From contig BMAT01005698.1 in NCBI GenBank assembly GCA_019649035.1, positions 107,970 through 131,466 of the forward strand: DNA of 23,497 nucleotides, in the 5' to 3' direction. Both the position numbers and the translations under genes were made by a program. This document shows positions 1-12,700 of this stretch, one piece after another. The notes beneath the pieces are model-generated. The model did not search any database. It was not told where the DNA came from and saw nothing but the letters and a program-made list of their open reading frames with translations. This stretch comes from Elysia marginata. Taxonomy: Eukaryota > Mollusca > Gastropoda > Plakobranchidae. The stretch's first letter is position 1. Each line of letters begins with the position of its first letter.

Positions 1-340
1 GTTGAATCGGGCTCTAGCCAGGGGGATGTGATTTTTATGTGCTAACATGAGACTGGCAATCAGACGTCATGATCTACACGCGCCAAGCGGCTGAACCATG
101 GAAATGAAAAGAACTGATCTTGCACATGCGCATTAAATCTTGCGATGTTTTATGTAATCTAGTCCTGGTGTATCTGGAAGGGCGACTGCGTAACTGTTGT
201 GCAAGTGGCGTAAAGCCTCACCTTGAACACCGGCTAGCGTTCCACATATAACGCTCAAAGTTACTACTGTGTTGTAACTATGGACCCTAAGTTCTAGCTC
301 TGTAAATTGCTAGAGGTAGGTAAATATTTTGTAGATGTGT
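1..340 (+). promoter_or_regulatory. CpG-dense segment, candidate promoter or 5' exon
   Basis: About a dozen CpG dinucleotides fall in the first 280 bases, while the following introns have very few. TGCACATGCGCA (121-132) is one base off the NRF-1 consensus, and AGACGTCA (62-69) is one base off a CRE/ATF site. Both are typical of CpG-type animal promoters. No TATA box is evident. I could not find a convincing first coding exon. One ORF from ATG 126 reaches a weak GTAACT donor at 190 with the phase that exon 1 needs, but nothing else supports it. The segment could equally be part of an unrelated upstream sequence. Confidence 0.3.
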
Positions 341-649
341 GAGAAAAGAATTTTTAGCCGGAATATTTTTATGTCCTCTGAGTCTTTCTTTTTGTAAACT
401 ATTATTATTTTTGCCCCAGCTTGGTGGTTTAATTTTGATGGATATATTCGTCTTACTTATTACTTGACCTTTTTTTTTTTTTGAGTTCTTACATCAAAAC
501 TAATCTTTATCTAGTCATATAAAAGGTAAATAAGAACGTCTGTCAAGGTAATGGGGTACCTTTGCTCTGGTCAGAATTAATTAATCCATTTTATTTTGTT
601 TAGATTTTTGTTTAATAAAATTTTGAATGTTTTTATCTATTTTAAACAG
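341..649 (+). other. Non-coding, probable intron before the first visible exon
   Basis: AT-rich sequence with T runs and no open frame of note. It ends in a pyrimidine-poor but usable acceptor, TTTTAAACAG. I see no other feature. Confidence 0.4.
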
Positions 650-717
650 TAGTCAGCAAGTCCTACAGTGGGCGACTGTCACCTGTGAGAGGAAGGTCAA
701 TCAAAGAGTATGACAAG
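650..717 (+). CDS. CDK5RAP2: Exon 1 of the visible gene: start of CM1
   Basis: The acceptor is AAACAG (649) or three bases later; both give the same phase, with one base of the first codon supplied by an unseen upstream exon. It reads VSKSYSGRLSPVRGRS then IKEYDK and stops at the donor GTAATT. The SPVRGRS-IKEY block is the conserved N-terminal edge of CM1. There is no in-frame ATG, so the start lies upstream. Confidence 0.93.
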
Positions 718-3700
718 GTAATTTGTTTTTATTTTGTCTGGAAAGCAACTTTTTTCAAAATCCACAGACTTCATCATGACTTCTGATCTTAAGGTTTACT
801 AATTTTCCTATTTTTTAAAAAAGTTTTATTTAAACCCAAAATAATATTAGTAAATAAGCTTTTTTCTCTAAGTAGGCCTGCATATTTCTTATGTTTTTAG
901 CAATTGTCAGAAAAAAATTGCATATGTTTTATTATCCAGTCTCTTCAATTTCTGCAAGACGTATTACAATTGTTCATATATATTATTTAAATTTACATTC
1001 CTTTGCTGTGAGTACTATTTAGCAATGTCTAATTGTATTTTATTTTTGTTTTTCAATCATGTGACCAGTGTGGCACACTATTTTTCTCCTCAACTGCTGC
1101 AGAATTACTGTAATCTGTATTATTTTTAAATTTCTTTTTATTTTCAGCAAATATCAGACTTGAAAAAGGAAAATTTTAGCTTGAAAATAAGAATATTTCA
1201 CATGGAACAAAGGATGGAACAACGTTACGGGGATGGTCAGGATGTTTACAAACTGGTTTGTATTGTTTTATTTAGGCTTAAAATTTATTTCTGGATACTG
1301 TATTTTTATGTATAGGTCACAATGAACGTCATTTATTATATTTTTCATTATTAACATGTAAAACCTTTTCTTGTCTTTTGTATAGAATATCTGTGTGACT
1401 CGTCTTGCTCTAGGAACACTTTCATCAGTCGGCTGTCACTTTGATCTAATCAATATCTAGCCTGCTGCTTTCTAGATGTAATTTGACTCACAAAAAACAT
1501 TCAAGCACTATCAATTTCTCTTGCTTCTTTTTTTTTTCTTATACAAATTTTGTTAATATAAATAACAAAAGTATAAGTACAAAGAATTTTTTTGAAATTC
1601 AATGGTACATAGATAAATATATCTGAAGAGTCAAAACGACGCAAAAACGTTGTAGGAACTCAAGGTATTGTTGCCCATAAATAAGCTCCTAAAGATTGTT
1701 TAGTTGAGCACTTTTCCCCGGTATGGAAACACATGATACAGATTCCTATATATGAATATTATATATTAATTTATTTGAAACAATATATTGGGTTTTTTTC
1801 CTTCTCAATTTGGACAGAATGTTGAACTTCAAGTTCAAGTAGAGAAACTCAAGAAAGACCTTGCAGATAAACAAGATTTGATTGAAAGAGCTGAGTGAGT
1901 GCTTGGTTGTTTAGTAGCTGCACCACTTTGCTGAAAAGAGCAGCTTCAGTTACTACACACCCAAAAAAGTAAAGATTCAGAATTGTGTACATTTTCACCT
2001 AAACTTTTATGAATTTATAATTTATATTAGTAATAAAAAAGATTATTAGCACAAAATAATGTTTGCTTTATAATAAACAAGCACACCAGCAAAATCTTGA
2101 AATTAATTGAAAATAATTTTGTAAGTTGGTAAAAAAAAAAATGAATACAAAATAAAAAAGGAAGGGGCACATAAGAAGCAAGAAAAGGGGCCCATCTCTT
2201 TAAGAATGAAGTTTCATTACTTGTATGGAATTATGTTCCAGTGCTGCTATGGACACTTTGAGAGCCAACTGCATGCAGGAAGAAGAAGGCATAAGAAATC
2301 GCATCCTCTCTGAGTTTACAGAAAAGATAAAGAACCTCCAAGCTCACTTGGAAGATACTAGACAAGTACGTTTTTCCTAGTCCTATCTTGCATTCATCAT
2401 GAAGTGTAATCAATTTAAGTATATAAGAGATGCCCAATGTCTGTTTTTTTTTGTGTTTTTTTTTTACCTTTTGAAAATTATTTTCTTTCTGTTATTTATC
2501 AAAGTTTAAGGGGTGCCTTGCCTTTTGCTTTTGATTATTACCACACATGTGTTTAGTTCAGGGAATGCATTGAAAAAGTCATTTCTCCTTTTTTTCTCAA
2601 GGCTGCCACTCAACCATGAATCCTTAGAAAAACTAAGAATGAAGAAATTCTTGTTTGTTTTTGTGGATATTACTAGTTTTTTTTTTCCAATAACTACCCG
2701 CAGATTGATGTAAAATCTCAGGCAATCATGTTGTTTAAGTGATCCATTATCCAACATGTTATAACTCTAATGTGAAGAGTCAATGATTCCCAAATTGATC
2801 TATCATTAAAATTCGTATATTTATCATCATCATCTTCTTCTGCCCTGCTGTTCGATGTTGGTGATCATATTTTTCCATAAGTCCTAATTGCGAGTTCCTC
2901 TCAGCATAACCACAGTGGAACTAATTCTTAGCCAAGATGCCAGACCATGTTGAATTTTTTTCTCATTGTCGATTATGACATCTTTTTCCATCTTGTTCAG
3001 CTTTGGTCAGTAAATATTTGAGGGACACCTCTGTTGTGGAGTAGCCAAAAACCAATTTTTAGACACAAAAAAAAAAGACATAAAGGTCTTTTAGCCACTG
3101 CATTCAAAGTTTCAATGTTGAACCTTTTTTCCATGATCCCCCAATTGTCCTTCTGAGGTAGCCTACCACATTTCAACTTCATGCATTAAAAATGTCATGC
3201 AATAAACATTTCTAAACTGTACACAAAGGCTGTTACATTTATCTTCACTTCATTTTAACTAAGCCAAGCCAGATAAACTTGCAATATCAGTTTTCACTTT
3301 TTATTTTTTTGCGTTTATATCTCTGGAGTCTGTTTTTTTTTCTTCTTATATTTTCGTTCTTTCCCTCAATGTTGACATTCAGGAGTGTGAAAGGTACAGA
3401 AAAGACTCTTTTGATGCTGGAGAAAAAGTGAAAGCTCTTCAACAAAGTTTGAACTCCATAAATGCTGACTTGTGTAAATCAAACAGAGAAAAAGATGTAA
3501 GTAATAATAGGTAAAGGTAAAGGTAGTCCCATACTCGACATGAGCGTAGGGGAACAAGGAGCAGGGTCCTTGTTTTTCTAGGCACACAACATAGTGAGGT
3601 AGTTTGCCATTGCTTTCCTCGCGGCCTTTACTTTCGCCGAGTGTTAAGAGACCTAGCTACCCATCAAGTGCTGGGTGGGCACAGGGGAGCAAATAAAATT

Positions 3701-6700
3701 TAGTCCAGACTGGGGATCGAACCCGGGACCTCTCAGATAGCGGTCAACCACCCTACCGATTGCGCCACTGCTCACCCCTAAGTAATGAGAAAAACCAAGA
3801 AATACTTTAAACTTTATCTATCCAATACAGATCCTTTGTAACTGGCTTCCTTCCATTAACAGAGATCTGATTGTGATTCAGGTCAATAAGAGTCAAGTTT
3901 TAGAGACGTGACCACAATATCTCAAGCAAGTGAATTGCTTGTTGGCAAGCCTGTTTTTAGTTGTGCATTAACTCCATAGAGCCTTGCATATATGTTTGGT
4001 AAGCTTGTTTTGCTAATACCAATTATGAGCTGTTAGAGTTTTTCTGTATCTTGTTGCAGCCAATGTACTGGTATCTAAAAGCCACGCAAACAGCACCACA
4101 TTGTTTATTAACTTTTCAGTGTAAACAATTTGACATGAGATACCCAACATAAAAAAATGTTTTACAGTGACAGCAAAAGTACATCCTGAGGGTTATAAGA
4201 ACACTTACATAGTGGTCAAATCTTTATATTTTGTTTTTTAAAACATTAAATTAAAAATTTGCTAGATCATCAGAATACATTGTACAAAAATTTGTGTTTA
4301 GTTTTGAAATATCTGAAAAAAAAATTCTATAGCTATTTCCAGTGTTGCATTGGTGTCATATTATGGATTTTGAAGAAAAAAAATTAATAGATTATCTATT
4401 AATCTTTATGTGAGCCATATGATATACATGAAAGGGGTTAAAATTGCTCTATGCAGAAAGTGCTAAGATGCTGCTGTGCCGTACCAGGTATGTCATGCTT
4501 GCTGTATAGTAAAAGACCAGTACGGTGTACATGGTACAACATATTTTCTCTTTGTTGCACTAAACAAAGGAAAAAGACATATATGAAAAGTAAAACCAGG
4601 TTTGAATTCAGTGATGTTTTTTTTCCATATGAGTAGCCCTCTTTCAAAGGAATTATATCTAGTGAGAGTTCTAGCTCAGCAACTGATAAACTCAGGGAGA
4701 ATAAAAGAAAAGTAGACATAGAGCCTAAAGTAAGACTATCAAACTAAACCAAGACTGGATCTAGATCTAATTCTGTCAGTGATAGATCTAGACCATACCT
4801 GTGTCTTTTAGTAGGTAAAACCCAGTCAAATCCAAAAACACTTGAACCTTGTGTCACAAAGGGATTAAAAGCTGTTTCATATGTAAAACAGTACATATTT
4901 TTAGATGTGTATCCGTAATCAGAGAGTTTCAATTCATGGTGACCAGTATCAAGGTTATCTGAATAAATTGCAGTCTTGTCCAGATATTTCAAACCTCACA
5001 GAGACAACATTTAAATTTGAATCATCTGAAATTCAAACTATCAGTATACTTATTAAGAGAGAGGTAAAATCTGTTACTTGAGTACAATCTGAATGAAGTA
5101 AGCGTTCCAATTATCTAGGTTCAAATCAATTTCACTTATCTCTAGATTTAATCAAATAACCTAATAGTATTTTCATTCTTGTTTATGTTTATGATAGTAT
5201 TTTTAAAAATTATTTTTGTTACGGATGTTGTAACTTCTGTCTCTGTCAATGTTTTTTTTTTTCTTTCAGGGTTTGGCTGACAAACTGAAGACTGCTGAGT
5301 TGTAAGTTATATATTTACAAAAAAATTGATGAAGTTAAGACATTTTTTAGACTCATTGAAGATGGCCATTGTAACTCCGCTGCTTAAAACCTTGACCCAA
5401 ATTTTGTGAAAAGTATCTAATCTCCCATTTCCATCCAAAGTGCTTGGAAAGGTAGTCCTTTCTCAACTCAATAACCGCCTTGAGTAAGAGTTTCCTAAAA
5501 AAAATTCAATAAGCATACAAACAGAAACATTGTGTGGAGATGGCTCTGCTTAAAGCTACAGATTTTGTGCTAGAAACCGATAAAGGTAACGTATTGTTTT
5601 GGCATTGTTAGATCTCCTGTGGCATTTGATAACATTGACCACAGCATTCTCCTTAAATGCTTAGAGATATCATTTGGGATTCAAGGCACAGCTTTAAATT
5701 GCTTTAAATCATTCTTATCCTCTTTTTACCGAAAAGTTGTCCTTGGATCTACTAAATCAAAGCCTGTCAACATCAGGTCCGTTGTGCCACAGGGCTCTAT
5801 CCTTGGACCAGTCCTAATTTCCAATTGTGCCCAACCTCTTCCTACCATCATCTCTCTTACCCATATGTCTATACTGACGATACTGACAAGTCATTTCGGC
5901 CAAATGCACAAATGGCTAATCCAATTACAAATCTGCATCTCAGAAACAAAAATTGGATGGTAAGCTAGAAATTAAAATTTGCCTTGAAAAAGAATTAATG
6001 CTTGTTGGAGTACAGCCAAAATGAAATTAAATTTCTTTAGAACAAGTTCAAATCTGAAATTACACTGTTCCTTTCTCAACATTTGTAAACAAAACTTAGA
6101 ATGCTAATCGATAACATTGTCACATCAAGAAAGTCTGCTTCCTGGGGGGGGGGGGGGGGGGGGGNNNCTCTTTTTTTCTTTTTTTCTCATGGTTGCCATC
6201 TTACCGCTACATTATATTTTGTGCCCATAAATAGCTAAATTTCAAATTCTTTTCTCTTTTACAACTCTCAACCAAATGATACATGACTTGAGAAATTAGC
6301 GCTTGTTCAACCACTGCAAACAAAGTTAATAGAGGGCTTTTTTCGACAATGTAAATGAAAAACTTTTTTTTATACACAATTTTCATCATGGTATAAAAAA
6401 AAGAACAATAACTCATTTTTTAGAAGAAAAATGCACTTTTCTATAAAATAAAGAAAACCAAAATAACACTCTTTTAGTTTGTCTATCATACCAAACATCA
6501 ACATCACACCAATTTACAGAACAATCAATCATTTAGTTTAGGAGGAGAATTTTTTCTTAGATGAATACCCGTAACATGGATGATGGCCCTTTCTCTATGG
6601 CTTCTTATTTTTCCTCTCCCTTTTCCAGTCTTGTTGTTATTATTTTCTTCTTTTGGGCATGGGCTTACTAATGTTCTTTCTGAGATACAGGATGGATTTA

Positions 6701-9700
6701 AAACTATTGGAACCAAGCCAAAAGTGCCTTTCATACAGAGCATTGGTTGAAGTTGAAGCCTATGAAAAAAAAACAGTGTTGACCATCCGCTTATTGGACC
6801 CCTAAATGGTCATTTAAGATGCCACACCTCCTCCCCAACCCCCTGCTTTAATGACAAATAACTTATAGGCTTTCCAAACAAGGCTCTGCATTTCATTCAG
6901 GTGTTTTTAATACAGTTTAAGATGTTTAAGAAAATATATATGTTGTATTTCTTTTAGAATATTTTTTTAAATCGCAAGGCTCAAGATATAATAATTTCTA
7001 TAAAATTAGCCTCAACAATCAATTTAAAAGAAATTATTAAATATGGAGTAGATTGAAAGCTCAATTTTACAATTCAATTTAATGTTATGATAAGCTTAAT
7101 TTTACTGTTAAAAATGCTGTTGGACCAAAGCGAAAAGTGTTGTGAGCAATATTTCTCAGTAGAGAAGATAATTCTAGGCCTATACTTAATGGCTTGATAA
7201 GCTCTACATATTTTTGTTTTCATGTTCATAAACTGAATTTCTTTTCTATAATCAGCGACGTACAACATCTGACTGCTCAACTGAAGTTGACAGAACAATC
7301 CAAATCAGAGAAAGAGAAAGAAAATTTGGCCATAAGTCAACAAGTGAAGGACCTGAATGACCAACTTCAGCAATCACAGAAAGAAATTTCACGCAATAAA
7401 AGGGATCTTGAAGTAAGTTAAGTCTCGTTGTGGCTACAAAAAGGCATGTGTATTATTTTTGTTTGTTTTTGTTTTTTAGAATAATAAATGTACCACCTAA
7501 AAAATTATACAAGGCAAACATGCAGTTCTCAGGGGTTTTCAGAAAACATTTCAAAATTCTAATAAATACTCAGTGCCTGAGGCTAGAGGAAATTTTAATA
7601 TCCAGGTGGGTAAATACTTTTAAAACTTGAGGTATATTTGCAATCGCCAATCAGTATTATCTTGTCCTAACCCATATGGAACAAAGAAGATAAAGAAGCA
7701 TATTACTGATGGGTCAAACTACTGATAAACTGTAATTAATGACTATGGCTGAAATTATAGGTAGCTATGGAAATGAAATATTTACTTACAAGGAGGCAGT
7801 AAGGCTGGCGGGGTCAATCAAAGTGCAGTATCTCTGATACGGTTTTCGCTGCAGAAACTGCTCTTTGATTGCTCGGGGCAAAACTTCAGAAGTGTGTTTT
7901 CTTACGACAAGAAGAAAATGTCCATGAAACATTTGAAAGCAATGTAAAGTCTGTGTCTTGAAAATGTTTGGAATTGTTGCAATGTTAGCCAAAATTGCTG
8001 TATGAAATAAAATCCTTTTTTTTAAAACTAGTTTGTGAAAACCTCAGCCCATTTTCATTTCATTTGAGCATGAAATAAAGGCACTTTTAATTTAAATTTT
8101 TTATTTTTGTTTTGTTTTGTTTTGGGAAGCTTTATGTAGTTGTTTTAAAAAAAAATATCTTTGTTATGATATTCCCCATCTCCTCTTTTAGTGAAAGTGC
8201 AATGAAAGATCATTTTCATTGTAAAATGGTCTTATTTTTCAAATAGTTATTGATGGAGAATTCAACATACAAACGTTTATGAAAGAGACAGCAAATTTTA
8301 GATATCTATTTTAAGGCAGCTTTCAGCTTTTCAAAATGAGGGTTAGATGCCTTTGGCTTTATGTATACCCATTTTTTAAATGTTGCAATTTAAATGTTTT
8401 ATTATGCATCTTTCCTAGTTTGTGTTTTTTGAGGATTTTTTTGCATTTTGTTTTGAATTGCATCGACCACCTATGTTGACATGTCTGCATGCTTGCCTGT
8501 TCAGAACATCTCCACACTCCTGGCAGACCACTCTCATATCGACAGCACATCTATCCTGGAGCCTGTACATCAACAGGTTGGCTTTTCAAAATCTCAGATT
8601 GTTCATATTCTATCGGCTGTGTATGCTGAAACTAAATACTAATGAAACAGGTATAAGTCTTTGAGGTCATACTAACACATTTGAAACAATTTGCCCGATC
8701 ATTGCTTTTGAAAGTTGACACTCCCAGTATACCATTTTAACTTTGCATGGTGAGAACAGTATCATACCTCACATAAATGGATGTAATCTTTTTTAAAAAA
8801 TGTTTAAAAAAATGAATGTTTTTGCAGTTTTGATTACTGGGCCACAGGAAACTGACAAGCCTTCAACTTAATTTTTTTCGTGCATATAGGCAGATTTACA
8901 GTCTTTTATTTGGGGAAAAAAAAACAAAAAGATAATCAGTTGAATCATATCTACGTCTAACTTTCATTCTAACCTGGTAAGACCCAGCTAAGACTAACCA
9001 AAATCTTTACATAACGTTTTTTATAAACCTTTGAATATTCCTTAAACTCTATATTTTTTCTTGAGCCCTTTAAATCCAGCTGTGAGCAAGGTCCTCTGTA
9101 AAATTCTCTCACAATTCATTGAGGGTTGCATGCCCATTAATTTCTCTATGGGAACACCGAAGACAAGTGCATAATCACTTCATAAATGGCAAATATTTGG
9201 CAATCTTGAAACAAATTGTACTCTCCTCCTCGCTCCTTTATTTTTGCCTCTGTCTTGCCATTGAAATAAAACCCGTTTAGATATGCTCATCATTCAAAAT
9301 TTGCAAGTTGCAAACTTGAAATGTAATGAAATAAATCTGAATTTACCATGTTAGGTTGACTTTTGAGCACATTTTCTCTTTTGTAATTTTATTTTGAGTG
9401 TAAACCAACCTGATCAGAAAGAATTTGCATGATCCTTTTGCTAACCAATATGATACGCTAAATTTATTTTAAAGCAGCTGTCCAAGAAGGTAATTTACCC
9501 TTGATTATAATATTTTTATTAGTTTATGTAGTAAATGGCCGAAATGCATATTTTTATCTTAAAATGAAGCTGTCATGGTTCGGCAAGTTTTTCCCATTCT
9601 TCATATTGGCCTCCATATTGTATGTGCTTTCCGACTTTCTTTCATGATACAATGTATATCTAAAGAGGAGTGTAATAAACTGTTGTTCAAGGGCTTTTCT

Positions 9701-12700
9701 TTCTTTTTTGTTTGTCTTTGTGCTGATTTCAGTTTTAGATAAAATTGCTAAGAAATGCATAACTTTTTTTTTTATTCAAGAAAATCCTTATCTAAGTGAA
9801 TTTACCACAAGATGTATTTTACATTAAAAAAATTAAGTAGGAGAGGTTATGTTGTTAACATTAAACAACTCTCTGTAAGTTTTTGAATACATATTCCAAA
9901 TTGTAAAAAAAATTATTTGGTCTCGTAAGCTGAAAATTTGCCCATTCATATCTTATTCTAAGGAGACGGCATGTCAAATGTTTGGTTTTCTTTATTGTGA
10001 TGAGAAATTAAGATTTAAAAAATCTTTTTGTGTACCCCCCAAAAAAAAACAAAAAAAAACAAAAACAAAAACAAAAACAAAAACAAAACCCAGAAAAATT
10101 AAGTTAATGAGGTCAGCCAGGCAAGACTGTTAGCTTGCTTAAGCATTTGACAAGACCTTTGCACCTTTTGAAGTTACTCTTACCTTTATGGTTGGTTTAC
10201 ACAGGATGAAATGGAGGATGCACTGGAAACTATAAAGAGAAAAGACAACAGACTGGACATGCTTGAAGGTGCTTTGAAACAGAAAGAAGACATGGTTGGG
10301 GTAAGTGATTAACTTCCCTATGGTTCAATGATGTGCCTAATAATTAAAAAGCAGGGACTGTCATCCGAGCCAAAATTCTTTGCTGATGATTTTCTACTTG
10401 TAGGCATGTGGTAGACTGAGCCTGTTGGTGGAATTTTGTCTGAATGTATCTGTCATACTTGAAGTTTCAACCTCTGCTGCTCATAAAAACTTTTGAGCGA
10501 ATTCATGGTTAGCTTAAAGCAGGAACTTTTCAAACTGCGTCATTAAGTCATTAAGTTTCATAGGATTTTATATTACCATTTTTTGTCGAGGGGGGGGGGA
10601 CTTTGTCATATAATAAGCTTGTTAAAATGAGTAAAAATCGTTTCAGAATATTATCAAACAAAAGAAAATTAAACAATTTAAAGCCTTTTTGCCCAAATTT
10701 GTTTGAGAATATTGTCAAAACAACGAATGTTATTCAAAAGATAAAGATGGATATCTTATAAAGATATAAGTATCAGTTAATTCAAGTAAATTAATTGTCC
10801 TGAACACCTTTGAACTTTTATAAAGATCTGTTTATATTATTTCCTTAAATACAATTGAACCAAAAGTTTTTGTAATTGATTGAGATGAAGCAATACATAT
10901 GAATGCTTCTTAATCATAAAATATCTATCGCTGCAGGTCTCAACGTCTAGATTATGTAACGCTAAAATATTACAATTTATTAGCAACCAGCTGCAATCAC
11001 TAGATGTATAGCAAAACATTAGGGTTGATACGATGAGTAATTAAAGCTGTTGAATTTGATTCCAGAAACTTGAGGATGCTTTGAAAGAATTGGAGAAAAA
11101 AATCAAGGTAAGTAAAGGAAGCTTCTTCGGTCACTGTTTATCCTTTCCCTCTGACATGAAACAATTTAAGCATTTCAAACTAGTGTGGTGCAAATTCATG
11201 AGCTGCAAAACATGTAACTCTCTGAGGCAATGTAAAAAAGCTGAAAAAAAAAGTATCGGTATAAAAATCACAGAGATACATGCACTTCATACTAATAAAA
11301 ATTTCTTTTGTCTCTTGTTAGTCTCTTGTTACATATAGGATCTCAATTTTAAAAATCATCTATGAGGTTTTTAGACTTTCTGATTTTTTAAAATTCCCCC
11401 ATTCAATTTGCTAGTTAGTTAAGGTGATCATTCTCTCATTTTAGATTATTTGGCTCTCACAATTCAAGATTTATTCCTTTTAACTTTTTATGTTTATTCT
11501 AAGGCATTTTGTACCTATTGAGATGTGCTTCTATATGTTTGACTTCTTTATTACAAAATCTTTCATGAATTCCAGGTCACCAGTTTCTCTTTATACGCAG
11601 TTTAAAATACAGTTTGAAAAATCTTTAAATTCATGGACGTCATAGTTTCACACTTGAAGAAAATTTTTTGTCATTACTCTATTTGCAAGCAGTTATCCCA
11701 TTACACTCGCAACACATAATATTATATGTGTCAACATCAACCCATATTCTGCCTCAAAGATGAGCAGATTTTCAGCTGTCTTTTTTGGCTCTTCTGTCAG
11801 GATGTTGAGGCTGAGAAAAACAAGACAGATGTAGAGATGGAACGCCTACGGAAATATGATGCCAAAATCAACAAAAGTTTACAGCTGACTCTCAAAACTC
11901 TTGATGACAAAGACAAAGAGGTATGACCTCATGAAATTGTTAGTTGAGTTCCATACTGTGTTAGGCTATAATATATGGGTTCATTGAATTTTTTCTCCTA
12001 GGGTTTTTTTTTTATTATGAAACCTTTTCAGATAAATTTGGAAAACACAAGTGTTGGCATCGAGCACACAAAATTTTTTTTATTTGAGAAGGTTTCAATA
12101 ACCACTTTTCCTCTTTATTTTTACCAAATTTTTCCATTGTTTCTATAGGCGTGCAATAATGTTTTAGACATTTGCAATGTCCTTTTTTATGTTTCATTTT
12201 ACTAGATCTAGATGCAGTCAAACCTGCCTTGACGACCACCTCTCTGAGAAGACCACCTGTATTGATGACCACTTTACTATGACTCCCTTGCGTTTTTTCT
12301 ATATTTTTATACTCTGCACGACGACCACCTCCCCAACGCGACCGCGGGCAGCTTTTTTTCTTACACTATTCTATATAATCTCTGTAAAAAAAACTGTCCC
12401 GAGGACGACCACTCTTAATAGGACAAGTGCGAATTTGTTAGTTTCACACCTCCTTACTTCACGCTTCAATACGATCATGTAATTGTTTACCTGTGATGTA
12501 AACCTACAAACAAAGTGGCCTGCGGTTACCAGATGGCCAGCCACCGTGACAGTGAAACCGATACGCGTGTAGGTGGCGACAAGGCGCAACAAAAGCGTGC
12601 CCCTCCTCCCTCGTGCTTTGTTGTTTACCTGTGGTCCGTCTCTACAAGAGGGTTTAGCTTGTTTAGCAGAGCTAGCAATATGGGGGTAGAGCCAGGTAGT

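Noticed and set aside
126-189. First coding exon starting at ATG 126
   Set aside because: The phase would fit exon 1, but the donor is weak and the peptide shows no resemblance to family N-termini; kept only as a remark.
3366-3587. - strand open frame across exon 5 and the SINE
   Set aside because: Shadow of the real + exon and SINE; no splice or family support.
4672-4731. Possible + exon between CTAGCTCAG and GTAAGA
   Set aside because: The frame required by exons 5 and 6 (phase 0) contains a stop.
4438-4992. Two - strand open frames of 93 and 82 codons
   Set aside because: No recognised motif, no join in phase to the other - strand exons, and other frames are also partly open; more likely a decayed repeat.
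6144-6164. G21 tract as a quadruplex or regulatory element
   Set aside because: It abuts NNN, so it is most likely a sequencing artefact.
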